The position numbers were made by a program, and so were the translations under genes. Below, piece by piece: positions 57,176 through 64,000 of a stretch of DNA of 64,000 bases. The notes under the pieces are model-generated. The model did no database searches. It saw only the letters and a program-made list of their open reading frames with translations, and was not told the DNA's origin. Source of the stretch: Rhodospirillaceae bacterium (GTDB taxonomy: Bacteria > Pseudomonadota > Alphaproteobacteria > UBA8366 > Aestuariispiraceae); NCBI GenBank assembly GCA_002709955.1, contig PAQY01000012.1, positions 145,756-209,755 of the forward strand, in the 5' to 3' direction. Numbering within the stretch: the stretch's first letter is position 1; each line of letters begins with the position of its first letter.

Positions 57176-58501
57176 ATGTCTCCTCCTGTCGATCCCGTCG
57201 CAGCGACACAGGTCCTGCCGAAGAAAGTCGATGTCGTCGTAATTGGCGGTGGTATCATTGGTGTCTCTGCCGTCTGGCATTTGCTGAAAAAGGGATACAG
57301 TGTCGCCCTGTGCGAAAAGGGTGTGATCGGGGGGGAGCAATCATCCCGCAATTGGGGCTATTGCCGCCAGCAGGGGCGCGATCCCAAAGAAATGCCACTC
57401 ATCCAGGAAGCCCTGAGGATATGGCGGGGGCTTGATAAAGAGATTGAAGCGGAAACCGGCTTTGCTCAAGCCGGTGTCATCTATGTCGCAAAGACCGAGC
57501 AGCAGATGGCTTCCTATGAGCGCTGGGTCGATATCGCAAAACAGTATCAACTGGATACCAGAACCGTTACGTCACAAGGCTTGCGCGATCTGCTGCCGGG
57601 ATATGAAACGGGCTATCCAGGCGCGTTGTGGACACCCAGCGATGGGCGCGCAGAACCCCATAAGGCGGCACCAGCCATCGCCACCTCTGCCCAGCGCAAG
57701 GGTGCAGCAATCCTGACGGGTTGTGCCGTGCGCGGTTTGGAAACATCGGGCGGGCGCGTGTCTGCTGTGGTGACAGAAAAAGGTGTGATCGCCTGTGACT
57801 CCGTCATCCTGGCGGGGGGCGCGTGGTCGTCCCTGTTCCTGAAACGTCATGACATTGTGTTCCCACAATTACAGGTCAAATCATCCGTGTTGCGGACAAC
57901 GGTCGGTCCAGAAGTGACCCCTGGGGGGCTTTCCACCCCCGATTTCGCGATCCGGCGTCGGAACGATGGGAAATATTCCCTGTCGCGTGGGTTTGATTCG
58001 ACCTTCTATCTGGTTCCAGATGCGTTTCGCTGGATGGATAAATTCTGGAAGTCCTTCATGGCGGAGCGGGACACGATCAAGCTGCGCCTGGACAGTCGTT
58101 TCTTCCAACAGCTGATGCAGAACACATCCTGGGATCTGAATGCAGAAAGCCCGTTTGAACGGACACGCATTCTGGACCCGGCGGCGGATCGCAAAATTCT
58201 GGACAAGGGCTTTGCCAGCTTCAAGGCGGCCTTTCCTGTCCTGAAGGATTTGCAGGTGGAGGAATATTGGGCCGGCATGATCGATACGACCCCCGATGCC
58301 GTTCCCTGCATCGCCCCGTTGGAGGCATTGCCCGGCCTGACGCTGGCGTCAGGTTTTTCCGGACATGGCTTTGGCATTGGTCCAGGGGCTGGCAAGCTGG
58401 CGGCCCAATTGACGGTTGGGGAACCGCCCTGTGTTGATCCAGAACCCTTCCGCTATACGCGCTTCTTCGACGGCACATCCCTGGCCCCGGCGGAGATTTA
58501 G
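57176..58501 (+). CDS. DAO-family FAD-dependent oxidoreductase
   Basis: A 441-residue amine/amino-acid oxidase of the DadA/sarcosine oxidase superfamily. FAD-binding VVVIGGGIIGVSAVWHLLKKG near residue 20, EQSSRNWGYCRQQGRDPKE with the putative FAD-contact region, AGGAWSS, and a C-terminal SGFSGHGFGIGPGAGKLAAQ FAD loop. Probably oxidises a secondary or primary amine. This is the nearest candidate for using sarcosine-like products, but it lies 55 kb from creatinase in this window. A stem-loop terminator follows the stop at 58546. Confidence 0.88.
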   Translation: MSPPVDPVAATQVLPKKVDVVVIGGGIIGVSAVWHLLKKGYSVALCEKGVIGGEQSSRNWGYCRQQGRDPKEMPLIQEALRIWRGLDKEIEAETGFAQAGVIYVAKTEQQMASYERWVDIAKQYQLDTRTVTSQGLRDLLPGYETGYPGALWTPSDGRAEPHKAAPAIATSAQRKGAAILTGCAVRGLETSGGRVSAVVTEKGVIACDSVILAGGAWSSLFLKRHDIVFPQLQVKSSVLRTTVGPEVTPGGLSTPDFAIRRRNDGKYSLSRGFDSTFYLVPDAFRWMDKFWKSFMAERDTIKLRLDSRFFQQLMQNTSWDLNAESPFERTRILDPAADRKILDKGFASFKAAFPVLKDLQVEEYWAGMIDTTPDAVPCIAPLEALPGLTLASGFSGHGFGIGPGAGKLAAQLTVGEPPCVDPEPFRYTRFFDGTSLAPAEI

Positions 58502-58545
58502 GGAACGGTCTTGCAACAGTCATTTTGACTGGGTGTTCAAACATG

Positions 58546-58572
58546 AAAAAAGCTCGCAAGACGCGAGCTTTT
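58546..58572. terminator. Bidirectional intrinsic terminator
   Basis: AAAAAA, GCTCGC (58552-58557), AAGAC, GCGAGC (58563-58568), TTTT. A perfect 6-bp stem. On the plus strand it ends the oxidoreductase transcript (four T); on the minus strand it has six T and ends the small RNA candidate. Confidence 0.82.
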
Positions 58573-58625
58573 CCATTATCGTATGACAGTGAGGGTGGTA
58601 TTAACCCGCGACCTCACGCGCCGTT
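58546..58625 (-). ncRNA. Candidate small RNA upstream of the HEPN gene
   Basis: An approximately 80-nt transcript predicted on the minus strand: a TTGACA/TATTTC promoter with 16-bp spacing (58632-58659) starts it near 58625. It would fold into a 5' stem GTGAGG...CCTCAC (58614 to 58586 region) with an inner GGT-TAAT-ACC stem, a single-stranded linker, and the 3' terminator GCTCGC-GTCTT-GCGAGC-T6. No open frame lies in it. It is divergent from the Abi_2/HEPN gene, which begins 72 bp away. Known HEPN proteins of this family are accompanied by structured antitoxin RNAs; I infer that this may be one. Family membership is not shown by sequence identity. Confidence 0.55.
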
Positions 58626-58631
58626 GATTTA

Positions 58632-58659
58632 GAAATAGTCCAAAAATCAATCATGTCAA
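58632..58659 (-). promoter_or_regulatory. Sigma70-type promoter of the small RNA candidate
   Basis: On the minus strand TTGACA (58654-58659) and TATTTC (58632-58637) are separated by 16 bp. The -35 matches consensus exactly, the -10 in four of six positions. It fires away from the HEPN gene toward the terminator. Confidence 0.5.
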
Positions 58660-58697
58660 CATAAAATCAAGATATGCGCCATTAAAGGGATGGGATT

Positions 58698-59351
58698 TTG
58701 CAATTTACGCATGACGAAGTTCAACACTTACCTTCTGTTCTGTCGAGCCCACGGTTTGCCACATATTTAATAGAAAAAAATTCAGATAAAGAACAAGCAT
58801 TAGCATTGTATCAATGGAACTTAGAACTGTCCTCCGCATTCATTATTCCCCTACAGATATGCGAAGTAGGTGTTCGCAATTCAATTGTTACAGCCATTGA
58901 GAATGCCTACGGTCAAAATTGGCCATGGGCGAAGAGCTTTGAAATTGCCCTTCGCAATCCTCCTAGAAGTTATAGTCCCCGACGTGATCTCACAAATTTA
59001 AGGAAATTAGCAACAACCGGGAAGATCGTAGCGGAATTGCGTTTTATTTTTTGGGAAAAAATGCTCACGAAGGGCCATGATGGCGCAATTTGGAATAACC
59101 ATTTGAGGACCGCTTTCCCACATGCAGATCAATTAAAAACAATTCAAGAGCTACGCACTGAAGGTAACGAAGAATTGAGAAAAATAAGAGAATTAAGAAA
59201 CCGTATAGCTCACCATGAGCCTATTTTTCGGCGAAATATTCAAGATGAATACGATCGTATTAAGAAAGTCATAAACTGGTCAAATCCAACTGCTGCGTTG
59301 TGGGTAGACAAGATCGAAAAGGTTACCAGATTAATTACTACCAAGCCATAA
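58698..59351 (+). CDS. Abi_2/AbiF-type HEPN protein
   Basis: A 217-residue protein of the Abi-like (Abi_2) family, associated with abortive phage infection and RNase toxicity. Family pattern: SSPRFATYL at the start, ALALYQWNLELSSAFIIPLQICEVGVRNSI (about 34-63), GKIVAELRFIFWEKML (about 109-123), and the HEPN nuclease motif RNRIAHHEPIF with R167 and H172 (Rx4H). TTG start at 58698; AAGGGATGGG lies upstream and no in-frame ATG is better placed. The gene is clearly AT-richer than its neighbours, with an AT-rich flank, indicating horizontal transfer. A structured small RNA candidate is divergent from it; no protein antitoxin is adjacent. It lies just upstream of type VI secretion genes. Confidence 0.8.
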   Translation: MQFTHDEVQHLPSVLSSPRFATYLIEKNSDKEQALALYQWNLELSSAFIIPLQICEVGVRNSIVTAIENAYGQNWPWAKSFEIALRNPPRSYSPRRDLTNLRKLATTGKIVAELRFIFWEKMLTKGHDGAIWNNHLRTAFPHADQLKTIQELRTEGNEELRKIRELRNRIAHHEPIFRRNIQDEYDRIKKVINWSNPTAALWVDKIEKVTRLITTKP

Positions 59352-59702
59352 ATGCAATGTTAATGTAGGAAACCTCATGAAAACTTTCTAGAAAACATAA
59401 ACCGTTAAATATCAAAGCTTTAAAAATAGTAGACTATATTAGCAGTAATGAAAAAACCATCCTTTCTTAAGGTGTGATGTGTTGTCTCGTCTACTCCACA
59501 ATTTCCCGCCAAACGGTATTAGGATACGTTTTGGCAAAGTAGCCATACGTGGGGACGTTGATAAGGCGGGCGACGCTGTTTTCTCAACTTCGTGAGGTTG
59601 ATGGCTGTGTGTTTGTTTTTGCGCATCTGAATCCCGTCCCTTGCGTGAAATCTCGAATCGCGACGGAGTCTTCTCTGTTGATCGGGAAGGAGCGCTGGGC
59701 GC
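59352..59702. other. Non-coding stretch between the HEPN gene and clpV
   Basis: About 350 bp. The first 120 bp or so are AT-rich like the HEPN gene; from about 59500 composition returns to that of the host genome, marking the right edge of the foreign segment. A short minus-strand frame runs into clpV and is a shadow. The clpV ribosome binding site (GAAGGAG, 59685-59691) is at the end. No promoter could be fixed with confidence. Confidence 0.5.
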
Positions 59703-62375
59703 ATGCAGTTGGATATGAAAACCCTTGTGGGGAAGCTGAACCCCGCCTGTAAAAAGGCGTTGGAAGGGGCGGCCCAGCTATGTGTGCAGCAAACCAATTT
59801 CAATGTGGAAGTAGAACATGTCCTGCTGAAATTGCTGGAGCAGACGGACACGGACGCCGTGCAGGGGTTAAAGGCCCATGGTGTCGAATTGGCGGATCTG
59901 ATCGCCGATCTGCAAGGCGCTGTTGAAGGGTTCCGGCGCGGCAATACCCGCACGCCAGCCCTCTCGCCCCAAATTGCTGATCTGTTGCAGGAAGCCTGGG
60001 TCTATTCGTCCCTAAGCCTGGGCCAGAATGCAACGCGCTCTGCGGCCTTGTTGCAAGCCGCGCTGGATACAGAAACAATTCGTGCACCCTTATTTGAGGG
60101 GGCCCCTGCATTTAAATCGATCCCCGCTGTGGGGTTGCGGGACAGTTGGTCTGAAATCCTGCGCCAATCGCCGGAAGCGATGCCCAGTGCGATAGAGGCC
60201 AGCAAGGCCGATGCAAAGGCGGCGAAGGAGCGGCGCAAAGAGGTCCAACAGGCGAAAGCCGGTGCCCCAACGGAAGAAGAACAGGCGGCACAAACAGCCG
60301 CTGCTGCCAAGGCAGATGCGCTGGACCTCTATACGATTTCCCTAACCGATCAGGCATTGATTGGCGCAATTGATCCAATTGTCGGGCGCGATGGAGAGAT
60401 ACGGCAAATGGTCGATATCCTGATGCGCCGTCGCCAGAACAATCCCATCCTGACGGGTGAAGCCGGGGTTGGGAAGACAGCCGTGGTCGAAGGGCTTGCA
60501 CAACGCATCGCGGATGGCGATGTGCCGGAGCCTTTGCGCGATGTCGATTTACGGGTTCTGGACCTGGCCTTGCTGCAGGCGGGTGCATCGATGAAGGGGG
60601 AGTTTGAAGATCGCTTGAAAACCGTCATCGATGCGGTGAAATCCTCGCCCCGTCCCATCATCCTGTTCATTGACGAGGCCCATACGCTGATCGGTGCCGG
60701 GGGGGCTGCGGGCCAGGGGGATGCCGCGAATTTGCTGAAGCCTGCCTTGGCGCGGGGGGAATTGCGCACCGTGGCCGCCACGACCTGGGCCGAATATAAA
60801 AAGTATATCGAAAAAGACCCCGCGCTGGCCCGGCGCTTTCAGGTCGTGAAAGTGGATGAGCCTGATCCCGAACGCGCAGTCGCCATGGTGCGGGGCTTGG
60901 CGCGTCGTCTGGAAGAACATCACAAGGTTCGTATTCTGGATGAAGCGATTGCAGAGGCTGTGTCGCTGTCGGCCAGATACATTACCGGGCGGCAATTGCC
61001 TGACAAGGCGATTGGCGTGTTGGACACGGCATGCGCCCGGGTCGCGGTCGCGCAAGGGGATCGTCCGCCCCAGGTGGAAGCGGCCCTTCGTCAGGTGGAA
61101 CGCCTGTCGGTGGAACGTGACATTCTGCATCGCGAACGGGTCCTGGAAGGGGATCACGCCGCCCGCCTGGCCAAACTGGATGCTGCGCTTGTGGCGGCTG
61201 AATCGGAACGCGATACCCTGACCGCCCGCTGGGAAGAAGAACGCGCTGTTGTTGAGGAGATGATGGCGGTTCTGGCACAGCGCGTGCCGGGCGAACCGCC
61301 GGGCCAAGCCTATGCGGACCTGAACGCCAAACTGGTGGCGTTGCAAGGCGATACGCCAATGGTACCGGTGGAGGTCAATGGCGATACGGTCGCCAGTGTT
61401 GTTGCCGGATGGACGGGCATTCCGGTGGGTCGCATGATGCGCGATGACATCCAGGGTGTGATCGATCTGGAAAGCCGGATGCAGGCGCGCATTGTAGGGC
61501 AGGACCATGCGCTGGATGTGGTGGCACGGCGCATTCGCACCTATCGCGCGGGGCTGGATGATCCGGGCAAGCCGGTTGGGGTCTTTATGTTCGTCGGCCC
61601 CAGCGGTGTCGGCAAGACGGAAACCGCCCTAACCCTGGCGGAGCTGTTGTTCGGGGGGGAGCGTAATCTGATTTCCGTCAATATGTCGGAATTTCAAGAG
61701 GCCCATACGGTGTCCGGCCTGAAAGGGGCGCCGCCGGGCTATGTCGGCTATGGCACAGGCGGTGTGCTGACAGAGGCCGTGCGCCGCAATCCCTATTCAG
61801 TTGTGCTGTTGGATGAAGTGGAAAAGGCGCATCCCGATGTGATGGAACTGTTCTTTCAGGTGTTCGACAAGGGCATGATGGAAGATGGCGAAGGCATCGA
61901 AGTCGATTTCAAGAATACCGTGATCATTCTGACCTCCAATCTGGGGGATCGGGTGATTATGGATGCGGCTTTCAGTGGGGAGCCTGTGTCGCTGGATGGC
62001 CTGGTTGCAAAGGTTCGCCCCGACCTGCTGACCCGTTTTAAGCCAGCTTTCTTGGGACGGATGGTGATTGTTCCCTATCTGCCGCTGGGCCAGGAAGAAA
62101 TAGCAAATATCGTGCAGTTGAAACTGGACCGCATCGGCAAGCGGTTTATGGAAAACAACGGGGCCACTCTGGTTCTGGACCCCGCCATTGCGCCAACCAT
62201 CGCCGCGCGCTCCGCAGAGGTAGAAAGCGGCGCGCGGGCCATCGATAATGTGGTGACGCAAAACCTGCTGCCAACACTGGCCGAGGCTGTTCTGGCACAA
62301 ATGGCGGAGGGTAAGAGCTTTCAACAGGCCCATGTCTCCCTGGAGGGAACGGGTTTTTCCGTGCGGTTTGAATGA
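59703..62375 (+). CDS. tssH: Type VI secretion ATPase ClpV
   Basis: AAA+ disaggregase that recycles the contracted TssB/TssC sheath of the type VI secretion system. 890 residues, with a ClpV-type N-domain (KTLVGKLNPACKKALEGAAQLCVQQTNFNVEVEHVLLKLL), first AAA+ domain with Walker A GEAGVGKT (about 252) and Walker B LFIDEAHTLIGAGG, a coiled-coil middle region, and second AAA+ domain with GPSGVGKT (about 632) and [21 protein letters not shown] lies 11 nt before ATG 59703. Closely related to ClpB, but the N-terminus and the following vgrG argue for ClpV. Confidence 0.95.
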   Translation: MQLDMKTLVGKLNPACKKALEGAAQLCVQQTNFNVEVEHVLLKLLEQTDTDAVQGLKAHGVELADLIADLQGAVEGFRRGNTRTPALSPQIADLLQEAWVYSSLSLGQNATRSAALLQAALDTETIRAPLFEGAPAFKSIPAVGLRDSWSEILRQSPEAMPSAIEASKADAKAAKERRKEVQQAKAGAPTEEEQAAQTAAAAKADALDLYTISLTDQALIGAIDPIVGRDGEIRQMVDILMRRRQNNPILTGEAGVGKTAVVEGLAQRIADGDVPEPLRDVDLRVLDLALLQAGASMKGEFEDRLKTVIDAVKSSPRPIILFIDEAHTLIGAGGAAGQGDAANLLKPALARGELRTVAATTWAEYKKYIEKDPALARRFQVVKVDEPDPERAVAMVRGLARRLEEHHKVRILDEAIAEAVSLSARYITGRQLPDKAIGVLDTACARVAVAQGDRPPQVEAALRQVERLSVERDILHRERVLEGDHAARLAKLDAALVAAESERDTLTARWEEERAVVEEMMAVLAQRVPGEPPGQAYADLNAKLVALQGDTPMVPVEVNGDTVASVVAGWTGIPVGRMMRDDIQGVIDLESRMQARIVGQDHALDVVARRIRTYRAGLDDPGKPVGVFMFVGPSGVGKTETALTLAELLFGGERNLISVNMSEFQEAHTVSGLKGAPPGYVGYGTGGVLTEAVRRNPYSVVLLDEVEKAHPDVMELFFQVFDKGMMEDGEGIEVDFKNTVIILTSNLGDRVIMDAAFSGEPVSLDGLVAKVRPDLLTRFKPAFLGRMVIVPYLPLGQEEIANIVQLKLDRIGKRFMENNGATLVLDPAIAPTIAARSAEVESGARAIDNVVTQNLLPTLAEAVLAQMAEGKSFQQAHVSLEGTGFSVRFE

Positions 62376-62434
62376 TCGGGGGGGGGCTATGATGTCTAGT
62401 TTCGTGGACTCTCTTCGTCAGACCAGGGCTGTCA

Positions 62435-62453
62435 CCCCGGACTTGATCCGGGG
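62435..62453. repeat. REP-like palindrome, copy 2
   Basis: CCCCGGA, CTTGA, TCCGGGG, the exact reverse complement of the copy at 22-40, flanked by GTCA and TCCAGGG. It is part of a composite element with the hairpin at 62493, placed between clpV and vgrG. Confidence 0.85.
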
Positions 62454-62492
62454 TCCAGGGCGTTCATCGCTGTTATCCCGTGCAGCCCTGGA

Positions 62493-62510
62493 TTCCCGCC
62501 TTCGCGGGAA
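62493..62510. repeat. REP-like hairpin TTCCCGC-CTTC-GCGGGAA
   Basis: A perfect 7-bp stem with a CTTC tetraloop. Together with the palindrome at 62435 and the paired CCAGGG / CCCTGG segments (62455-62460 and 62486-62491) it makes a composite dispersed element of roughly 90 bp, a form frequent between genes in alphaproteobacteria. It could also attenuate transcription from clpV into vgrG. Confidence 0.8.
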
Positions 62511-62542
62511 AGACGTTATCGTCTGTTTGGGGGAGTGGGACC

Positions 62543-64000
62543 ATGGCTGATCCCGTCGGGTTCTCTCAGGAAAATCAGTATCTTGCCGTGACGACGCCGC
62601 TGGGGGAGGATGTTCTGATCCTGCAGGCGGTGCGTGGGACGGAGGGGTTGTCGTCGCTGTTTCGTTTTGAACTGGAAATGGTGTCGGAAGACCCTGAGAT
62701 CGATTTTACCGCGATTGTCGGGAAAACCGTCACAGCGGTGATCTATTCCGCCGATGGTCAGACCAGCCGGTATATTGATGGCTTGGTGACGGATTTTTCT
62801 CAGCATGATTCCAATACGCGGTTGTGGACCTATCGCGCGATTATACGGCCGAAATTCTGGCTGGGAACGCGCAAGACGGATTGTCGCATTTTTCAGGATA
62901 TGTCTGTTACCGATATTATTGAGCAGGTATTGGGGGAAATCGGCGTTACGGATTATGCGCTGGAAACAACATCCGCCTATCAGGCCCGAACCTATTGTGT
63001 TCAGTATAACGAGACGGTGTTCGATTTCCTGAACCGGTTGATGGAGGATGAAGGCATCTTCTATTTTCATCGCCATGAGGACGGGAAGCATACGCTGGTC
63101 CTGGCCGATGATGCGGATGCCCATGCGGCATGCCCCGGTATGGATCGCGCAACCTATCGTCCGACCGGACAGGCCGGGCGCGAGGATGAGGATGCGGTGC
63201 ATCAATTGTCCTATTCAGAACGGGTGGTCAGCGACCATTACGCCACCGATGACTATAATTTTCAGACCCCTTCCACGGAACTGATGGCCAGCGCCGATGG
63301 GGATGGCAGCGGTTCTGATATGGAAGTGTATGAATATCCAGGCGGTTATATGGCGAAAAGCAACGGCGACAGCCGCGCCAGCCTGCGGATTCAGGAATTC
63401 GAAGCCCTGTCTAAATCGCTGGAGGGGCGGTCTTCCATGAAGTCCTTTATTGCGGGCTATGCCTTCTCCCTGATCTGGCATGGACGCGATTCCCTGAATG
63501 CGGATTATGTGCTGGGAGAGGTTTCCATTCGCGCGGATAAGGACCGGTATGAGAATGGCTTTACCGCCTTTCCCAAATCATTGGCCTATCGCCCGCCGCG
63601 AAAGACGCGCCAACCCCGTATTCATGGAACGCAGACAGCGCTGGTGACGGGCAAGGCGGGCGAAGAAATATGGACCGATGAATTCGGCCGCGTGAAGGTA
63701 CAGTTTCACTGGGACCGGGAAGGCAAGAAGGACGAGAACACGTCCTGTTGGGTCCGGGTTGCCCAGGGCTGGGCGGGCAAAAGCTGGGGCACCTGGTTTT
63801 TGCCGCGCATTGGGATGGAAGTTGTCGTGACCTTCCTGGAAGGTGACCCGGATCGCCCCCTGATCACAGGCTGTGTTTACAATGGTGAACAGGTGCAACC
63901 CTATGCCCTGCCCGACGATCAGACCAAGGCAACGATGAAATCCAACTCTTCCAAGGGGGGGGATGGGTATAACGAATTCCGGTTCGAGGACCTGGCCGGC
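62543..64000 (+). CDS. vgrG: Type VI secretion spike protein VgrG (3' end outside the window)
   Basis: Trimeric spike of the type VI secretion needle. 486 residues are visible with no stop. The gp27-like part is at about 1-390 (e.g. RLWTYRAIIRPKFWLGTRKTDCRIFQDMSVTDIIEQVL and YCVQYNETVFDFLNRLMEDEGIFYFHRHE). The gp5-like OB fold follows with TDEFGRVKVQFHWDREGKKDE...SCWVRVAQGWAGKSWGTWFLPRIGMEVVVTFLEGDPDRPLITG, then the start of the beta-needle. ATG 62543 follows GGGGGAG. Whether a C-terminal effector domain or downstream effector exists cannot be seen. Confidence 0.95.
   Translation, partial: MADPVGFSQENQYLAVTTPLGEDVLILQAVRGTEGLSSLFRFELEMVSEDPEIDFTAIVGKTVTAVIYSADGQTSRYIDGLVTDFSQHDSNTRLWTYRAIIRPKFWLGTRKTDCRIFQDMSVTDIIEQVLGEIGVTDYALETTSAYQARTYCVQYNETVFDFLNRLMEDEGIFYFHRHEDGKHTLVLADDADAHAACPGMDRATYRPTGQAGREDEDAVHQLSYSERVVSDHYATDDYNFQTPSTELMASADGDGSGSDMEVYEYPGGYMAKSNGDSRASLRIQEFEALSKSLEGRSSMKSFIAGYAFSLIWHGRDSLNADYVLGEVSIRADKDRYENGFTAFPKSLAYRPPRKTRQPRIHGTQTALVTGKAGEEIWTDEFGRVKVQFHWDREGKKDENTSCWVRVAQGWAGKSWGTWFLPRIGMEVVVTFLEGDPDRPLITGCVYNGEQVQPYALPDDQTKATMKSNSSKGGDGYNEFRFEDLAG

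Noticed and set aside
58573-58697. A tRNA or a second intrinsic terminator on the plus strand before the HEPN gene
   Set aside because: No cloverleaf or T-loop sequence can be built, and the AT-rich TTGATTT/AAATCAA stem has no following T-run.
1-64000. CRISPR arrays, rRNA genes, insertion sequences or integrases
   Set aside because: No regularly spaced repeats, rRNA segments, transposase or integrase genes were recognised.

Overview
The window reads as the chromosome of a free-living, probably marine, alphaproteobacterium, perhaps Rhodospirillales-like. Supporting signs are the moderately GC-rich composition, fused GcvP, class II DAHP synthase, BepA-like M48 protease, the CCCCGGA-TCAAG-TCCGGGG type of dispersed palindrome, and osmolyte-related genes (creatinase, DMSP-lyase-type cupin). 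Genus cannot be named from sequence alone. No rRNA, tRNA, IS element or CRISPR array was seen.

Layout. 1-300: dispersed repeats. 0.3-6.3 kb: a nitrogen/osmolyte catabolism group with a class V aminotransferase, a creatinase with all expected catalytic residues, a GMC oxidoreductase and a HAD dehalogenase-like enzyme, next to a divergent LysR/GcvA-type regulator whose start codon overlaps a perfect 15-bp palindrome. 6.3-9.5 kb: a minus-strand dsbA-like, sfsA, map, radC run. 9.6-13.9 kb: BepA-like protease divergent from a gamma-glutamyltransferase-like lipoprotein and an aminotransferase. 13.9-19.2 kb: a large ankyrin membrane protein and folB/folP/folK. 19.4-26.6 kb: small regulators and exported proteins, a 2Fe-2S ferredoxin, glutathione reductase, class II DAHP synthase, a nicotinate phosphoribosyltransferase-like enzyme and a PAS protein. 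26.6-36 kb: DUF3772-type MscS channel, pgi-mutL, CBS protein, acyltransferase, and leuB coupled to a DUF2238 gene broken by two in-frame amber codons. 36-38.4 kb: GFA protein, TauD-like dioxygenase and a TacAT-like toxin-antitoxin pair with its own operator palindrome.

38.4-43.3 kb is the glycine cleavage operon gcvT-gcvH-gcvP behind a tandem glycine riboswitch that ends in an intrinsic terminator. 43.3-49.7 kb: AbrB-type transporter, lipoprotein, double CDGSH protein, ispH-thrB-rnhA, sufE, and a DMSP-lyase-type cupin coupled to a PhyH dioxygenase. 49.8-58.5 kb: a 1211-residue AsmA-like protein divergent from glnE, then a GST and a DAO-family oxidase.

58.5-59.4 kb is an AT-rich island: an Abi_2/AbiF-type HEPN protein with a small structured RNA candidate (promoter, 5' stem-loop, intrinsic terminator) transcribed divergently from it. 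This is the best candidate for an under-described system here, because HEPN proteins of this family are known partners of antitoxin RNAs. 59.7-64 kb: type VI secretion genes clpV/tssH and vgrG, separated by a REP-like composite palindrome; vgrG runs off the window end.
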